64,000 nucleotides of DNA from Streptomyces varsoviensis (GTDB lineage Bacteria; Actinomycetota; Actinomycetes; Streptomycetales; Streptomycetaceae). The stretch lies in contig NZ_JOBF01000006.1 in the NCBI RefSeq assembly GCF_000718635.1, positions 221,630 to 285,629 on the forward strand, written 5' to 3'. Each line of letters begins with the position of its first letter. Positions within the stretch are counted from its first letter, which is position 1. Shown here in pieces: positions 24,352 through 36,800 of the stretch. A program made the position numbers and the translations under genes. Below the pieces are notes generated by a model. That model ran no database searches, was not told the origin of the DNA, and saw only the letters and a list, made by a program, of their open reading frames with translations.

Positions 24352-26529
24352 ATGCGGACGTCTCCCACCCCCCTGCCCACCGCGCCAGTACCTCTCGCGC
24401 CGGCCTCGGTCGTCCCCGCACAGGCCGTACCCTCCGCACCCGCCTCGGCCGTCCTCGCACCCACCCCGACCGCCCCAGCCTCCCCCACCGCAAAGGCCCC
24501 CTCCCCCGCCGACTCCCACGGCGCCCTCCTCGCCGCCCTGCGCAAGAAGGTGTTCACCGGCCGCGTCGCCGAACTGCGGCTGCTGCGGGAGCTGCTGCTC
24601 AGCGACCGGCGGGGCTGCTTCGTCGTGTGGCTGCACGGCATGGGCGGCGTCGGCAAGACCGCCCTGCTGCGCCGGTTCGCGGACGAGGCGGAGGCGCACG
24701 GCAGGACCGCCCGCTCGGTCGACATGCGCGGTACGGACCCCACCCCCGACGCGTTCCTCGCCGCCCTGGAGGCACAGGGCCCGCTGGAGGCGGCGCACGT
24801 CCTGCTCGTCGACTCGGCGGAGTCGCTGGGCCCCCTGGAGCAGTGGCTGCGGGACGAGTTCCTGCCCCGCATGCCCGCGCACGTCCTGCTCGTGATCGGC
24901 GGCCGGCGCCCCCCGTCGGCGGAGTGGCGCACCGACGCCCAGTGGTGGCACGCGCTGCGCAGCGTGGAGCTGGACGGCATGGACGACACCGAGGCCGCGC
25001 AGTTGCTGCGCAACCGGGATGTCGCCGAGGCGGCCGTACCCCGGCTCGTACGGGCCGCGCACGGGCTGCCGCTGGCCCTGGCCCTCTTCGCCGACGCCCG
25101 CGAACGCGCCGCCGGCTCCGAGGAGCCGTATGAGGGCGGCGAGTTGGGCGACAGCCCCGACCTGGTGCGCGAACTGCTGCGGCTGCTGCTGCGGGAGAAC
25201 CCGTCGCCGGAACGGTCCGACGCGCTCCACGTCCTCGCGCTCGCCCGCGTCACCACCGAGGAACTGGTGCGCCACGCGCTGGAGATACCGGCCGCCCAGG
25301 CCCGTACGCTGTGCGCCTGGCTGAGCGGCCAGTCGTTCGTGCACAGCACCGCCGACGGGCTCGTCCCGCACGAGCTGGTCCGTGAAGCGCTCCTGGCCGA
25401 CCTGCGCTGGCGCGGCCTGGAGACGTACGAACGGCTCTTCCGCCGGCTCCACGCGCACCTGGCCGAGCGGCTGGCGGAGCGCGGCGGCGGGCGCTGGGCG
25501 TTCGGCGCGGGCCTCGCCTACCTGAGCCGTACGAACCGGATCGCGCGGGAGGCCGCGGACTGGCAGGGCGCGGACCGCCTCCACCTGCGCACCGCCCGCC
25601 CCGACGACCTCGACGAGGTGCTGGCCGCCGTCGGCCGGGAACACGGCGACGCGGCCGTACGCCTGGCCCGGCAGTGGTGGGAGCAGCAACCCACGGCGTT
25701 CAGCGTCGCGGAGTACGGCCGCCGCGGCATCGTCGGCACGCTCATCGCGCCCTGCCTGGAGGCCGGCGCCGCCGCGCTGCCCGACGACCCGGTGGCGCGC
25801 GCCGCGCTGGAGCACGCGGCCGGCCGCTCCCCGCTGCGGCGCAGCGAGCGGCTGCTGCTGGCCCGCTGGAGCACCGGCGGCGCGGTGGCGGCCGGCTACG
25901 CGCTGACCACGCTGTGGGCCACCACCCCGGGGCTGGCGATGAGCTGGACGTACACCGCTCCCGGCCAGCGGGGACTGTCGACGCTGCTGGAGCTGTACGG
26001 GCAGCAGCGCACGACACCGGTCGACGGCCCGGACGGCGAGCGGACGGCGCCGTACGTACAGGACTGGCGCAGCGCGACGTTCGACCGCTGGGCGGCGGCG
26101 CTGCGCACCCGGCTGCTGGCCGACGACCCCGCGGCGCTGCCGTCGCCGGCCGCCGCGACCGCGACGCCCCCCATGCCCTGGCCGGAGTTCGCGGAGGCCG
26201 TCAAGCACGCCTACCGCAGCGCGCTGGACCCGCGGCAGCTCGCGGAGAGCGCGCTGCTGGGGACGCGGCTGGTGGCGCCCGGCGCGGACGCCGCGGCGCT
26301 GCGCACGACGCTGACCGAGACGGTGGCGCAGTTGCGCACGCTGCCCGGCCAGCGGCAGCTCGCCGACGTCCTGGAGATCACCTATCTGAGCGGGCCGCGC
26401 AGCCAGCAGGCGGCTGCGAGCCGGGCGGCGCTGTCCTTCAGCACCTACCGGCGGCGGCTGTCCGCGGCGCTGACGAGGGCGGCGGAGCTGCTGCGCGAGC
26501 GCGAACTGTACGGATCGGTACCCCGGTGA
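24352..26529 (+). CDS. STAND-type NTPase with C-terminal helix-turn-helix-like domain
   Basis: A 725-residue protein. The first 55 residues are Ala/Pro-rich and probably disordered. The NB-ARC/AAA domain starts at KVFTGRVAELRLLRELL and has Walker A GMGGVGKT (residues 96-103) and a short Walker B VLLVDSAESL. A helical middle follows. The last 80 residues (RQLADVLEITYLSG... FSTYRRRLSAALTRAAELL) look like the winged or sigma-region-4-like DNA-binding end seen in related Streptomyces STAND proteins. A signal-dependent regulator or scaffold is likely. It lies in the same orientation as the LuxR-type gene but after a 287-base gap, so it is probably separately transcribed. Confidence 0.8.
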   Translation: MRTSPTPLPTAPVPLAPASVVPAQAVPSAPASAVLAPTPTAPASPTAKAPSPADSHGALLAALRKKVFTGRVAELRLLRELLLSDRRGCFVVWLHGMGGVGKTALLRRFADEAEAHGRTARSVDMRGTDPTPDAFLAALEAQGPLEAAHVLLVDSAESLGPLEQWLRDEFLPRMPAHVLLVIGGRRPPSAEWRTDAQWWHALRSVELDGMDDTEAAQLLRNRDVAEAAVPRLVRAAHGLPLALALFADARERAAGSEEPYEGGELGDSPDLVRELLRLLLRENPSPERSDALHVLALARVTTEELVRHALEIPAAQARTLCAWLSGQSFVHSTADGLVPHELVREALLADLRWRGLETYERLFRRLHAHLAERLAERGGGRWAFGAGLAYLSRTNRIAREAADWQGADRLHLRTARPDDLDEVLAAVGREHGDAAVRLARQWWEQQPTAFSVAEYGRRGIVGTLIAPCLEAGAAALPDDPVARAALEHAAGRSPLRRSERLLLARWSTGGAVAAGYALTTLWATTPGLAMSWTYTAPGQRGLSTLLELYGQQRTTPVDGPDGERTAPYVQDWRSATFDRWAAALRTRLLADDPAALPSPAAATATPPMPWPEFAEAVKHAYRSALDPRQLAESALLGTRLVAPGADAAALRTTLTETVAQLRTLPGQRQLADVLEITYLSGPRSQQAAASRAALSFSTYRRRLSAALTRAAELLRERELYGSVPR

Positions 26530-26735
26530 GGGCGCGTCACAGGTGTTCAACTCCTGCTCATGACGCGCTCACACCGCTCACCGGCCGCTGCCCCGCGCCG
26601 CCGCCGGTGATTCACTGGCCGAGGGCGCAGCGGGCAGCGGAGCACTAGCGCCGTGACCGGCGAAGCTTGCCGGGAGGGGCGCCAGTACCCACCCGCATAT
26701 CTACTGACGCAGCTTCTGTGAGTTGGGAACGGGCC

Positions 26736-27701
26736 TTGAGCGATACGGAACAGGACGACGCGAAACGGCGGCGGCGGGCACGGTTCGTCGCCGCGCTGAC
26801 CACGAGCTCCCAGCAGCCGGGCGAGCGCTCCCGCGTGGGCACCCGGATCGCCGGCGCGGCGGCCGTGATGGCGCTCGCCGCCGGCGCCACCCTGGGGGTC
26901 GGCGCCTGGCGCAGCTACCAGGCGGACGAGCACGACAAGAAGGTGCGGCTCGCGGCCGAGCAGACGGCGAAGGAGCGCGAGCTCCGCGCGCACATCCCCG
27001 CGCCGCACACGCCCGAATCGAAGCCGACGCGGCCGCCCGAGGCCACGCACGCCCCGGAGCCGCCGCCCCAGACGACGACGGCGGCGGGTTCGCAGACCGA
27101 GCCGAAGAGCGTGGGCACGCCGTCGTCGTCGCCGACGCCGAAGTCCGAGGCGCAGAAGAAGAAGGAGAAGGAAGAGAAGCTGAAGAAGGCGGGCCCTGTC
27201 CAGCCGAAGCAACTGCTGTTCCGGTCGCAGTCCGTGGCCAACACCCCCAAGACGCTGCTGCGGAACTACGCGACCGGTCTGTGCATGGACATCCCGAACT
27301 TCGGCCCCGGTTCGCAGAACACCCCCGTCAACCAGCACCAGTGCGACGGGACCGACAAGGACAACCAACTGTGGAACGTACGGGTCCACCACAAGCACAA
27401 GGGCCCCGGCGGCTCCGACCTCGTCCTGATCGACAACGCGAAGGACGGGCTCTGCCTGGACGTGCCGATGTTCGGGGCGATGCCGCCCGGCACCAAGCTC
27501 ATCGAGGCGCCCTGCACCGACTCGTTCGACGACAACCAGTTGTGGTGGCTCGACCCGGCCGGCGACGGCACCGTGCACATCCGCAACTACGCCAGCAACC
27601 ACCTGTGCGTCACGGTCGGCGCCAAGGACAAGCCGGAGTATGCCGACCGGCGGCTGATCATCGAGAAGTGCGACAACGGCGAGAGCCGCTGGCGCATCTG
27701 A
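26736..27701 (+). CDS. Membrane-anchored ricin-type beta-trefoil protein
   Basis: About 321 residues. A short basic cytoplasmic part precedes one transmembrane helix (about residues 37-57). A charged, then Pro/Thr/Ser/Lys-rich stalk follows, and from about residue 185 a ricin-B-like lectin domain. The domain shows LRNYATGLCMDIP, DNQLWNVRV, DGLCLDVP, DNQLWWLD, IRNYASNHLCVTVG and ESRWRI, that is, repeated QxW-type motifs with paired Cys. It probably displays a carbohydrate-binding module outside the cell. The start is uncertain: TTG 26736 fits the composition best; GTG 26718 and TTG 26667 are also in frame. No gene is seen in 26530-26666. Confidence 0.8.
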   Translation: MSDTEQDDAKRRRRARFVAALTTSSQQPGERSRVGTRIAGAAAVMALAAGATLGVGAWRSYQADEHDKKVRLAAEQTAKERELRAHIPAPHTPESKPTRPPEATHAPEPPPQTTTAAGSQTEPKSVGTPSSSPTPKSEAQKKKEKEEKLKKAGPVQPKQLLFRSQSVANTPKTLLRNYATGLCMDIPNFGPGSQNTPVNQHQCDGTDKDNQLWNVRVHHKHKGPGGSDLVLIDNAKDGLCLDVPMFGAMPPGTKLIEAPCTDSFDDNQLWWLDPAGDGTVHIRNYASNHLCVTVGAKDKPEYADRRLIIEKCDNGESRWRI

Positions 27702-27754
27702 CGGCGCTCCGGACCGCGCATCGCTCCGGTCCGACAGCACCCCGGTAAGACCCA

Positions 27755-27788
27755 TCGGCCCCGGCGGGGACATCCCCGCCGGGGCCGA
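27755..27788. terminator. Bidirectional terminator between convergent genes
   Basis: A perfect 15-bp GC-rich stem (27755-27769 with 27774-27788) with a 4-base loop, exactly between the stop codons of the ricin-type gene and the giant gene. Confidence 0.88.
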
Positions 27789-27804
27789 CTCATGTCCGCC
27801 GCCG

Positions 27805-30800
27805 CTAGCGGAGCGAGTTCAGCGGGTACCGCGCCCCACCCGTGCCCTCCCGGCACCGGTCGGCGCTCAGGTTGCCGGCCAGGCCCGGCAGTTCCGCCCA
27901 GGCCGCTTCCCCGATAGCGCGCTGGTCGACCTGTTCCTGGCGGGCCTGGCGCACCTCTCCCAGCAGCCTCTGATGGGTCCGGAAGTCCTGGCCCCGCAGG
28001 TCCACGGCCTGGTCGAGGGCGTGCTCGGCCGCCTGTTCCGTCTCCTCGGCCTCGGCGACCTCCTCGTCGGCGGCGGCGAGCTGCCGCTCCACGCCGTCCG
28101 TGTTCGCGGCGGCGCGGTCGGCCGCCTCCTGGGCGACCTCGGTACGGGCCCGAGCCGCCGTCAACGCCCCTTCCGCTGCCCCCAGTTCGCTGCGCGCGGC
28201 GGCCAGGTCCGCTTCGGGGTCGGGTTCGGGCCCGGCGACGGACGAGGTGTCCGACGCGCTGTCGTCCGCGGCCTCGGCGGCCGCCAGGGCCGCTTCGGCC
28301 TCCGCCACCGCGCGTTCCGCGCTGGCGACCCGGATCTGGGCGGTCCGCTGCGCCTGCGCCTGGGTCCGGGCGACGCCCTCGGCGTCGGCCTGGGCCCGCT
28401 GGGCCTCGGCGAGCCGGTCGGCGACCGACTGCCGCTGCCGCTGGGCCTCGGCCAGTACGTCCGCCGCCTCCGTGTGCGCGGTGGTCGCGGCCGTCACCTC
28501 GGCCTCGGCGGCGGCCAGTTCGGCCGCGGCCTGTTCCAGGTCGGGCAGCAGCCACTGCTCGTGCGCGGCGGCGCCGGCCTCGGCGGCCACCGCGTCCGTC
28601 GCGGCGGTGATGTGCTGCCGTATCCGGTTCCAGGCGGCGGCGGTGGCGTGGGTGGTGTCGGCGAGCGAGCCGTCGGCGGCGAACGGCCAGAACCGCAGCC
28701 CGGTGTTGCCGCGCAGCGCCAGCTCCACCGGCCGCCCCGCCGCCTGGGCGGTGCGGGACCCCACGTACAGGGCGCGGGCCAGCGCCGTGCTGTCGGGGTC
28801 GGCGCCCAGGTCGAGCCAGAGCTGGGCGCTGCCCTCCTGGGTGTCCAGGCCCGCTGCCAGCGCGGCGGGCAGTTGGGTGACCGGGTGGGTGAGCCAGTTC
28901 CGCAGCGGGGTGTGCGGCTGCTCGTTCAGCATCGCCGGCAGGTCGTAGACCCGGGAGGCGCTGCGCGGCCCGATCACGCCGTAGCCGAGCAGGTCGCGTT
29001 CGAAGAGCCGGACGGTGGCGGTGCCGGTGACGTACCGGGTGCCGCCCGGGCCGTCGACCCGCAGCACCACGTCGACCATCGTCTGGTGGCTGCGGGTGTT
29101 GGTCTCGGTCGCGGACCGGGACGTGCCGCCCGTCTTGACGCGGTCCCAGCCGCCGCTGGAGTTGGAGCCGCCGCCGGTGCGGGTGACCGGCTGCTCGCTG
29201 AGTACGGGCACGGTGAAGCCGACCAGATGCAGGTTGGCCTGGTTGCCGCTCTCGACGGTCTGGTAGCCCAGGCCCGCGGTCGTGCCCACCGACGCGGAAC
29301 TGGACTGCGAACGCGACCGCACCCGCAGCCGGTCCATGGCGATGTCCTCGGCCTCCGTCAGCGGCCGCGGGTTGTGCAGGCTGACCTGGAGAGCCGGGGG
29401 CGCCTCGCCGTCGGCCGGCCAGGCGCCGGGCACGCTGGACGTGCGCTCCCCGCCCGTGCCCGCCGGGGGGAGCGAGATCTCCCCGGCCTGGATCAGCTCC
29501 CCGAGCCGTACCGAGGCGGCCTCCGGCGTGAGGTCCGGCGTCAGGCCCCACGTCTCGGCGGCGCCCGGCGCGACCTCCCGGATCGCCTCGGCCAGCTCGT
29601 GGAAGGCGTTGTACGTGAACACGGGCGTCGCGCCCGTGGGCACCAGGGCGGGGCCGGCCGTGAACGGGGGCCTGCCGAACGGCAGCGGGCCCCGCTCCGT
29701 GGCAGCCAGCCGCGGGTCGTTGCCGGTGACCCAGGGCCGGACCGGCGGGGCGACCTCGGTGCGCGGCGGGGTCGTCTCCGAGCCCGCGAACCGCAGCGCC
29801 ACCGACGCCGGGACCTGCACCGAGCGGGTCGGCCGGCCGCGCAGCAGCCGCTGCAGCCGCTGGGTGACGGACTCGCCCGAGGGCTCGGACAGGGTGACCC
29901 AGCCGGCCGCCGCGGCGCCGCCGAGCAGGTCCGGCGGCCAGTTCGGGATCAGTTGGGAGCGCACGGAGGCGGTCAGGGTGTAGCCGACGTCGTCGTAGTC
30001 CGCGGCGTTCTCGGTGCGGGTCCAGTGCCGGTCGTCGGCGCTGTGGTCGATCCGCGCGGACCGGGCGGCGGACCGGGAGGCGGACAGCGTGGGCCCGGTC
30101 CGGTCGGTACGGCCGGCCGCGGCGTTCGGACGCGGGTACCGGGTGATCGGGTTGACCCCCGCCTTCCGGGTGCGGGACGTGCCGTGGGACCGGCCCTCGA
30201 CGTTCGGCGCGTGGATGCCGAGGTGGTCCAGGCCCGCCCCCTCGCCCGCCGGCCGGCCGCGCACCTGGCGCAGCGCCGCGGACTGGGCCTCCGGCTCGGC
30301 GGAGAGGGTGATCTGGAGGAGCCGGGTGCCGCCGGTCGTGGGGTAGCGGTACCACGCGGTCACCGAACCCCGGCCGGGCAGCGCCCGCAGCCGGTCCTGC
30401 GAGGTCATGCCGGCGATCTGGGCGGCGAGCCCGGACATGTACCCGACGCTGCCGGGCCGCGTCACGCCGGGCGCCTCCCGCTCCAGGAGCCCCACCAGTT
30501 CCTCGTGGAGCCGGTCGCGGACCTCGTTGCGGCGCACCGGGTGGTCGAGCTGGGTGACGTACCGGACGCTGCCGTAGCCGAGCTGCCGGGTCTGCACGAA
30601 GTGCTCGGGCAGCGGCAGCGTGTTGGGCGGTGTGATCGTCGCGGGGATGCCCGGGACTCCGGCGAACCAGCGGGCCAGGCCGTGCAGATGGCTGTCGGCG
30701 ATGCTGAACCGCACCGAGCGCGGCAGGTCGATGGCGATCGTGATGTCGTCCCGGCTGCCGAGCCCGGCCAGGTGCCCGACGACGTTGCGGGTGCCCCGGC

Positions 30801-33800
30801 GCAGGGTCAGCAGCAGCGTGGCGTCGGCGGTGATCAGGTGGTGCCGGCCGGACTCCACCGGGACCCGCACGACCGAGGTGCTCGTCGACCGCGAGTTCCC
30901 GTCGTCGACGCCGCGGCTCTGGGCGGCGCGGCCGCCGGGCTGGGCCTGGAGGCCCCGGTTCGGCGGGGTGGGCGCCGACTGGAGCGCGCCGACGCTGACG
31001 CCGTACTCGCGGGTGCGGGTGACGGTGCGCTGCCGCGACCTGGTGTCCGTACTGGACATGTCGCTCTCGCCGTAGGCGGTGAACGACCCCTCGTGGGTGG
31101 GGTGGTGCAGGATGCCGCGGATGTCCAGGGACATCTCCTGGTCGGCGGCGAGTCCGGGCAGTACCAGGCCCTCGATGACGTACGCGCCGTTGAAGATCTG
31201 GTGCGAGCGGCCGATCAGGCTGGAGGGCCGGATCTGCTGGTACAGGGCCTCGGCCGCGAAGGCGCCCGAGTCCGTGGGCGCGGCGCCCGCCAGGTACCCC
31301 GCGACCCCGCTGCCCACGGCCGTCACCACACCGGGCAGCCGGCCGGTGGCCGAGTTGACCCACTGGCCGAACGCGTTGGTCGCCGGGTGGCCCGGGTAGG
31401 TGCCGTCGGCGAGCTGCTGGAACGCCCGCTGGATGGCGCCGGCGCCCCGGAAGTCGTCCACGTTCGCGTCGGACGGCAGCCGGATCTGCCCCGGCAGCGG
31501 GTTGCCCTCGCCGTCCGTCATCCGCAGCCGCCCGAAGTCGTCGTCCTGCCCGCCGCCGGTGCGGGTCGCGCGGATGACGTCCGGCTGCCGCGGCGCGGGG
31601 GCCGGGGCGTCGGCGGGGAGGGTACGGCCGTGCGCCACGGCGAGCGTGATGGTGCCCGGGACTGTAGAAGGAGGAGCGGTGGGGGCGGCCGGCTGAGCCG
31701 GAGCCACCGGGGCGCTCTGCCCGCCCAGTACCCGCGCGGGCACGGTCGGCATGTTCTGCGCGGCCGTCACGGGCGCGGGCAGGCCCTGCACCGGCTGCTG
31801 AGCCGTCGCGGGCGCGGGCCGGTCCGGGTCCTGGGCGAAGCGCACCAGCGGTTCCGGCGACGTGCCCTCGTAGAGGTCCAGCCCGAACCGGGCCGGAATC
31901 CGGAAGCGTTCGGTGCCGCCCTCCGTGGAGAGGTTGAACTGGTCCGTGGAGAGCGAGGTGCCGGCCGTCGAGGAGTAGTCGACCTTCTTGCCGCGGGTGC
32001 GGTCACCGGTCGTGTCCACCGCCCACTTGGCGTCGGGCGTCGCCCAGCGCGGGCCGCCGCCACCGCCCCACGAGGCGCCGAACTGGTTGCCGGTCTGCCG
32101 GGAACCGCTCGCCGCGTGGGAGCTGAAGGTCGCGGTCTGCACACCCGGCAGATGCCGCGTGTGCTCGGGCCGCGGCGCCTCCGTCTCCCCGGGCCGCGGC
32201 GTACGGTCCGGCCCGGCGGTGAACCGCAACTGCACATTGCGCTGACCGACCCTCCGGCCGGGCAGGTGGAACCACACGCGCCGCCCGCCGTCGACGGCGT
32301 CCGTCAGCGCGGTGTCCTGGCCGATCCCGGAGCGGAGCTGCTCGAACCGCCGCAGGTTCTCCAACTGGGCGCGCCGGCGCCTCTCGCTCGAACCGGACCC
32401 GCCGCGCTCCCGCGACGGCAGGAAGCCCTCCCGGCGCAGATACCGCTCCGCCCGGTCGAACAGCTCCTCGGTGCCCTCGATGCCGACGGGCACCGCGGCC
32501 TGCCCGATGCTCTCGACGTTCTCCAGATGCCCGGGGAGCCGCCGCGTCTCCGCCTCCGTGGGGACCCGGCCCTCGGCGACGTCCCGGGGCGGCACCCGGA
32601 GCTGGACGCCCTCCTCGTACGGGCCGAAGGAGCGGGTGATCTCGCCGCCGCCGGCCGGGATGAACGTGACGTCGTACGTGATGTCCGCGGGCACCAGCAG
32701 GTGGCCGCTGGTCGTGTAGAGGCCGTGCATCAGCGACGAACTGCTGCCGGTGCTCAGCCCTTCGTAGGGCGACCAGGACACCCCGGCCTTGCCGAAGACA
32801 CCGCCGCCGTGCCGGGTGCCCGCGGTCGGATGGCCGGCCGCGGTGTCCGGCGTGAACATCGGGCCGCCGCTGCCGTCCACCCCGATGCCGCTGGTGAGCC
32901 GCACCGACTGGTCGACGCTGGAGCTGTGGGTACGCCACGCCTCCAGCGAGAAGCCGTCCGGCACCTGGTCGGACGGGGTCCCGAGCCGCAGCCTGGCGGC
33001 GACCCGGATCAGCCCCACCGCGTCGCCCTCCGCGTCGTACAGCACCGGCGAGTACACGCCGTTGTCGCGCTGCATCGGAAGGCTGCCGTGCAGCATCCGC
33101 TCGGACAGGAACTCGGTCAGGTCCTCGTGGGAGTCCTCGCCCAGGCCGCTGAGGTCGGCGAAGTCCTCGTGGCCGAGGATCTCGTCCCGCAGCCGGGCCG
33201 GCTCGACGACGCCCTCGGCGCCCCACAGCCACAGGCCGTCGAGCCCGGCGGGCTCCGGCATCGGCCCCCGCTCGCCCGTGGGGGCGAAGGCCCGGTGCTC
33301 CGGGAACCACACGGTCACCGTGCCCTGCGCCCGCTCCGGCCCCCACTCGGCCCGCGGATTCCGGTCCGCGTCGGCCCGCACCTGCCACTGGCTCGTGTAG
33401 TCCACGGCGTGCGCCTCGTCGCCGGCGCGCTGCACGGTCTTGGTCGACAGGCCCTCGCTGACCGTCACGGACTGCGAGAGCTGATTGTGCGTCACGCTCG
33501 CCGTGAGGGTGCCGTCGAACCAGCGCAGCGGCCCCTGCGGGCCTTCGTAGATCCCGATCCACGGGATCGGCACGGTGCGCACGGTGCCGGAGTCCTGGCT
33601 GCTGGAGGACGCCTGCCCGCCGTCGCCCGTCCGCTCCACCTTCGTCTTGTGCGGCACCTCGCCCGCGGTCCCGGCCCGCTGGTTCAGCCTCGGGTCGGTC
33701 TGCCGCATCCGTACGTCCACGGTGCGCTCGGCCCCGTCGACGGTGACCGTGACGCGGTGGCCCCGGCCGCTGCGCACGCTCGGCAGGTGCTGCGAGATCT

Positions 33801-36800
33801 CCGACACGCCGAGCGCCTCGGTGAGCTGCGCGCGCACGTCCGCCGCCGCGGCGCTCCCCGGCGCCACGCCCAGTTCGTCCAGCACCTGCTGGTACAGCCC
33901 GTCGAGGTTCTCCGGGGTCTGCGCCTCGTACAGCACCAGCCCGACCATGCCGTCGTGCCGGGAACCGTATTCGAGCGCGTACCGGGACAGAGCGCGCGGC
34001 GCGCTGCCCTCGCCCTCGCCCCCGTGCGGCGCCGGGGTCCGCTCGAACCCGTCGCCGCTGCCACGGCCGCTGCCATGGCCGCTGCCATGGCCGCTGCCGC
34101 TGTTGGCCGCCGCGCTCCGGGAGCTGCCCTCGCCGGGGTCGGCGGGGACCATCGCTGTGATCCGGCGGTGCTGGGGGGTCTGGCGGCTTTCGCGTACGGG
34201 CGTGGGGGCGGTGGTCTCCGCAACCGGGGTAGACGGGGCCTTCTGGCTCGAAGCGGCCTTGCTGCTCGTGACCTTGCTGGTCGTGCCCTTGCTCGAAGTT
34301 TCCTTGGCCTTCGAGGAGCTGGGGGCCTCCTTGGGCTTCGAGGAGCTGGACGTCGTGCTGCTCTTCGGCTTCGAGCCCAAGGGAGTCCGCTGGGGAGCGG
34401 GCGCCGTCGGGCGCGGGTCGGCGCCGAAGAACACCTCCGGCTGTGCCGGGGTACTGGCGGGAGCCGGTGTGCCGAGGGCGCGCGGCACCATCGACGACTC
34501 CTCGGCCGGGGCGGAGGCAGGGGCCGGAGCCTGGGCACGGACGCGGGCCGGAGTTTCCCGCACCGGCGGTGCGGGCTGGACCGGCCGGGCCTCCGCCGGA
34601 GGCTGGGTCGCCGCCCACTCCGCCGTGAAGGGCGGCGGGTCCTGCTGCTGGAAGAGGACGGCCGGGCGGCCGTCTTCGGGACCGGCCGCCCAGGAAGCGC
34701 CGTCCGGCGTCAGTACGGTCAGGTTCAGGTTCAGTACGGGCGCGGCGACCGCGAGGGTCAGCCAGTCCGAACCGTCGGAGCCGGTCCGTACGGCCCGTAC
34801 GGCCTCGTCCTCGGAGCCGTCGGACGCGAGCGGCCGCGCCGTCCCACCGGGGGCGGTCTGCCCGGTGAGGGCAGGCCACAGCCGCCGCTCCCCTGGGGGC
34901 AGGCGCAGGTCGGCGGCGAGCGCGTCGGCGAGGCCGTCCCGCAGCTCCTGCGTCCCGGCGGGCCGGCTGTGCCCGGCCAGCCGGCCGGTCTCCCCGGGAG
35001 CGGTGGCGTTCAGCGCGTGCGCCAGCGTGTCGCCGTTGTCGATGATGTACACCGGCTCCAGCCCGCGCCCGGCCACCCGCTCCTCGGGCGAGGCGCCCGG
35101 GCGCTGTTCACCGGCGGATGCGGGCTGTTCGGTACGGGCGGTCGGCGCGGTACGGGCGGGCTGCTCGACCGGGCGCCGCTGCTCGGTACGGGACGGCTGC
35201 TCCGTACGGGAGGGGCGCTCGGTGCGGGAGGATGGCTCGGTACGCGACGACGGCTGCTCGGTACGAGACGGCCGCTCGGTGCGGGAGGACCGGTCGCTGC
35301 GCGACGACCCTTCGCCCCGGCTCGGCCGCTCGGTGCGAGACGACCGGTCACCGCGGCTCGACCGGTCGCCGCGGCTCGACCGGTCACCGTGGCCGGAGCG
35401 GTCGCCGCGTCCGGACCGGCTCGTCGTCCCCTCGCTGGTCTCGGGCCGTTCCAGGACCGTGGTGGTGGACGAGGTGCGAGGCGCGAAGTGCGTCTCTTCC
35501 GGCGCCTCCTCCTCGCCGGCCCCTTGCCGCTGGAAGAGGCCGGATTCCTCCAGACCGGACTCGGAACGCGGCGAGTGGCCCGCCGCAGGTGTCGGTTCCA
35601 GTTCGCTTTCGGCACGGGCCCACAGGGCCCGGAACCCGGCCAGTACGTACGGGTTGTCCTGGCTGCCGAGCGCTCCCGACCGGCCCGGCCCGTACAGCCG
35701 CTGCAACAGCGGCAGCAGCTCGGGGTCGTTCTGCTCGACCCAGTCGGCGCCGTTGTTGCGGGGCCGGCCGGTGATGGGGTCGGTACCGGTGTTGGCTCCC
35801 TGGTAGGCGTTGCTGAGCTGGGCGAAGTACTCGTACGCCGAGCTGGAGGAGTAGTTGGGGAAGACTCCGTCGGGCCAGTTCTGGGCGGTGCCTTCGCGCC
35901 GCTTGGCCTCGTAGACCTCCGTGATCCGGTTGCGGTCGGCCTCGCTGAGCACCGAGTGGAGGGCGTGGGCCCACTCGTGGCGCGCGCTGGAGTAGCCGTC
36001 CTCGAAGACGTCGGCGTGCGGCACGCCGGTGGTGTCGCCGAGCAGGTTCTCCTCGCCGACCCAGGCGAGCCGGCCGCGGAAGGCGCCTCGCTCCGTCTCG
36101 ATGGCCCGCCCGTGGTCGTTGGTCTCGTCCGGCTCGTGGAACGGGTCGAACGACGTCAGCGGCGTGTCGCGCGGGACCACGACGAGCCGTCGCCGCCCCG
36201 TCAACAGGCCGACCGTGGTGTCCGGGTCCCCGAGCATCCCGGAGATCAGGGCCTCGGCCTCCTGCCGGGCCTCCTCCGGCCGGTCCGTACCCGGCGGAAC
36301 CACGACCAGCAACTGGGCCGCAAGGTCGCTGAAGTCCTGCGCGGGAAGCGAGTCGCGCAACCCCGCCACCAGCGACTCGTCGGTGGCCAGGGCCTCCCGG
36401 TCGGGCAGCGGCAGCGCGCCCACCGCCGCGGCGCGCTCGCCCGGCTCCATGGCCGGGAGCTGGCCGGCAAGTTCGACCAGGGCGGGAGAAGGCGCGGCAG
36501 CGGCCGGTACGGGCGTGGGGGCTACGGGCGCGGCCGGATGAGCGGTCGTGTCCGCCGCTTCGGGGGCCCGAGCCGGGCCGCTGTTCCCGGTGGTCCGGGT
36601 GGGCGGCGAGTACTGGGAGTACGCGACCGACGAGTACCCCTGCTGCGCGTAACCAGGCTGCTGGGAATAGTCGATGGGCCAGCCCACCGCCTCCAAGCCA
36701 CGCCGCACACGAGCCTGGTTGTAAAGACGAAGCGAGAAATCCGAAAGTGTCGCCGCGCCCTGCACCGTGGTGGCCTGGGTCGCCTGCTCCGGCGCCGGTC

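Noticed and set aside
24352..26529. Anti-phage Avs-type STAND protein
   Set aside because: The N-terminal effector and C-terminal sensor repeats of Avs are absent; the end looks like a DNA-binding domain.
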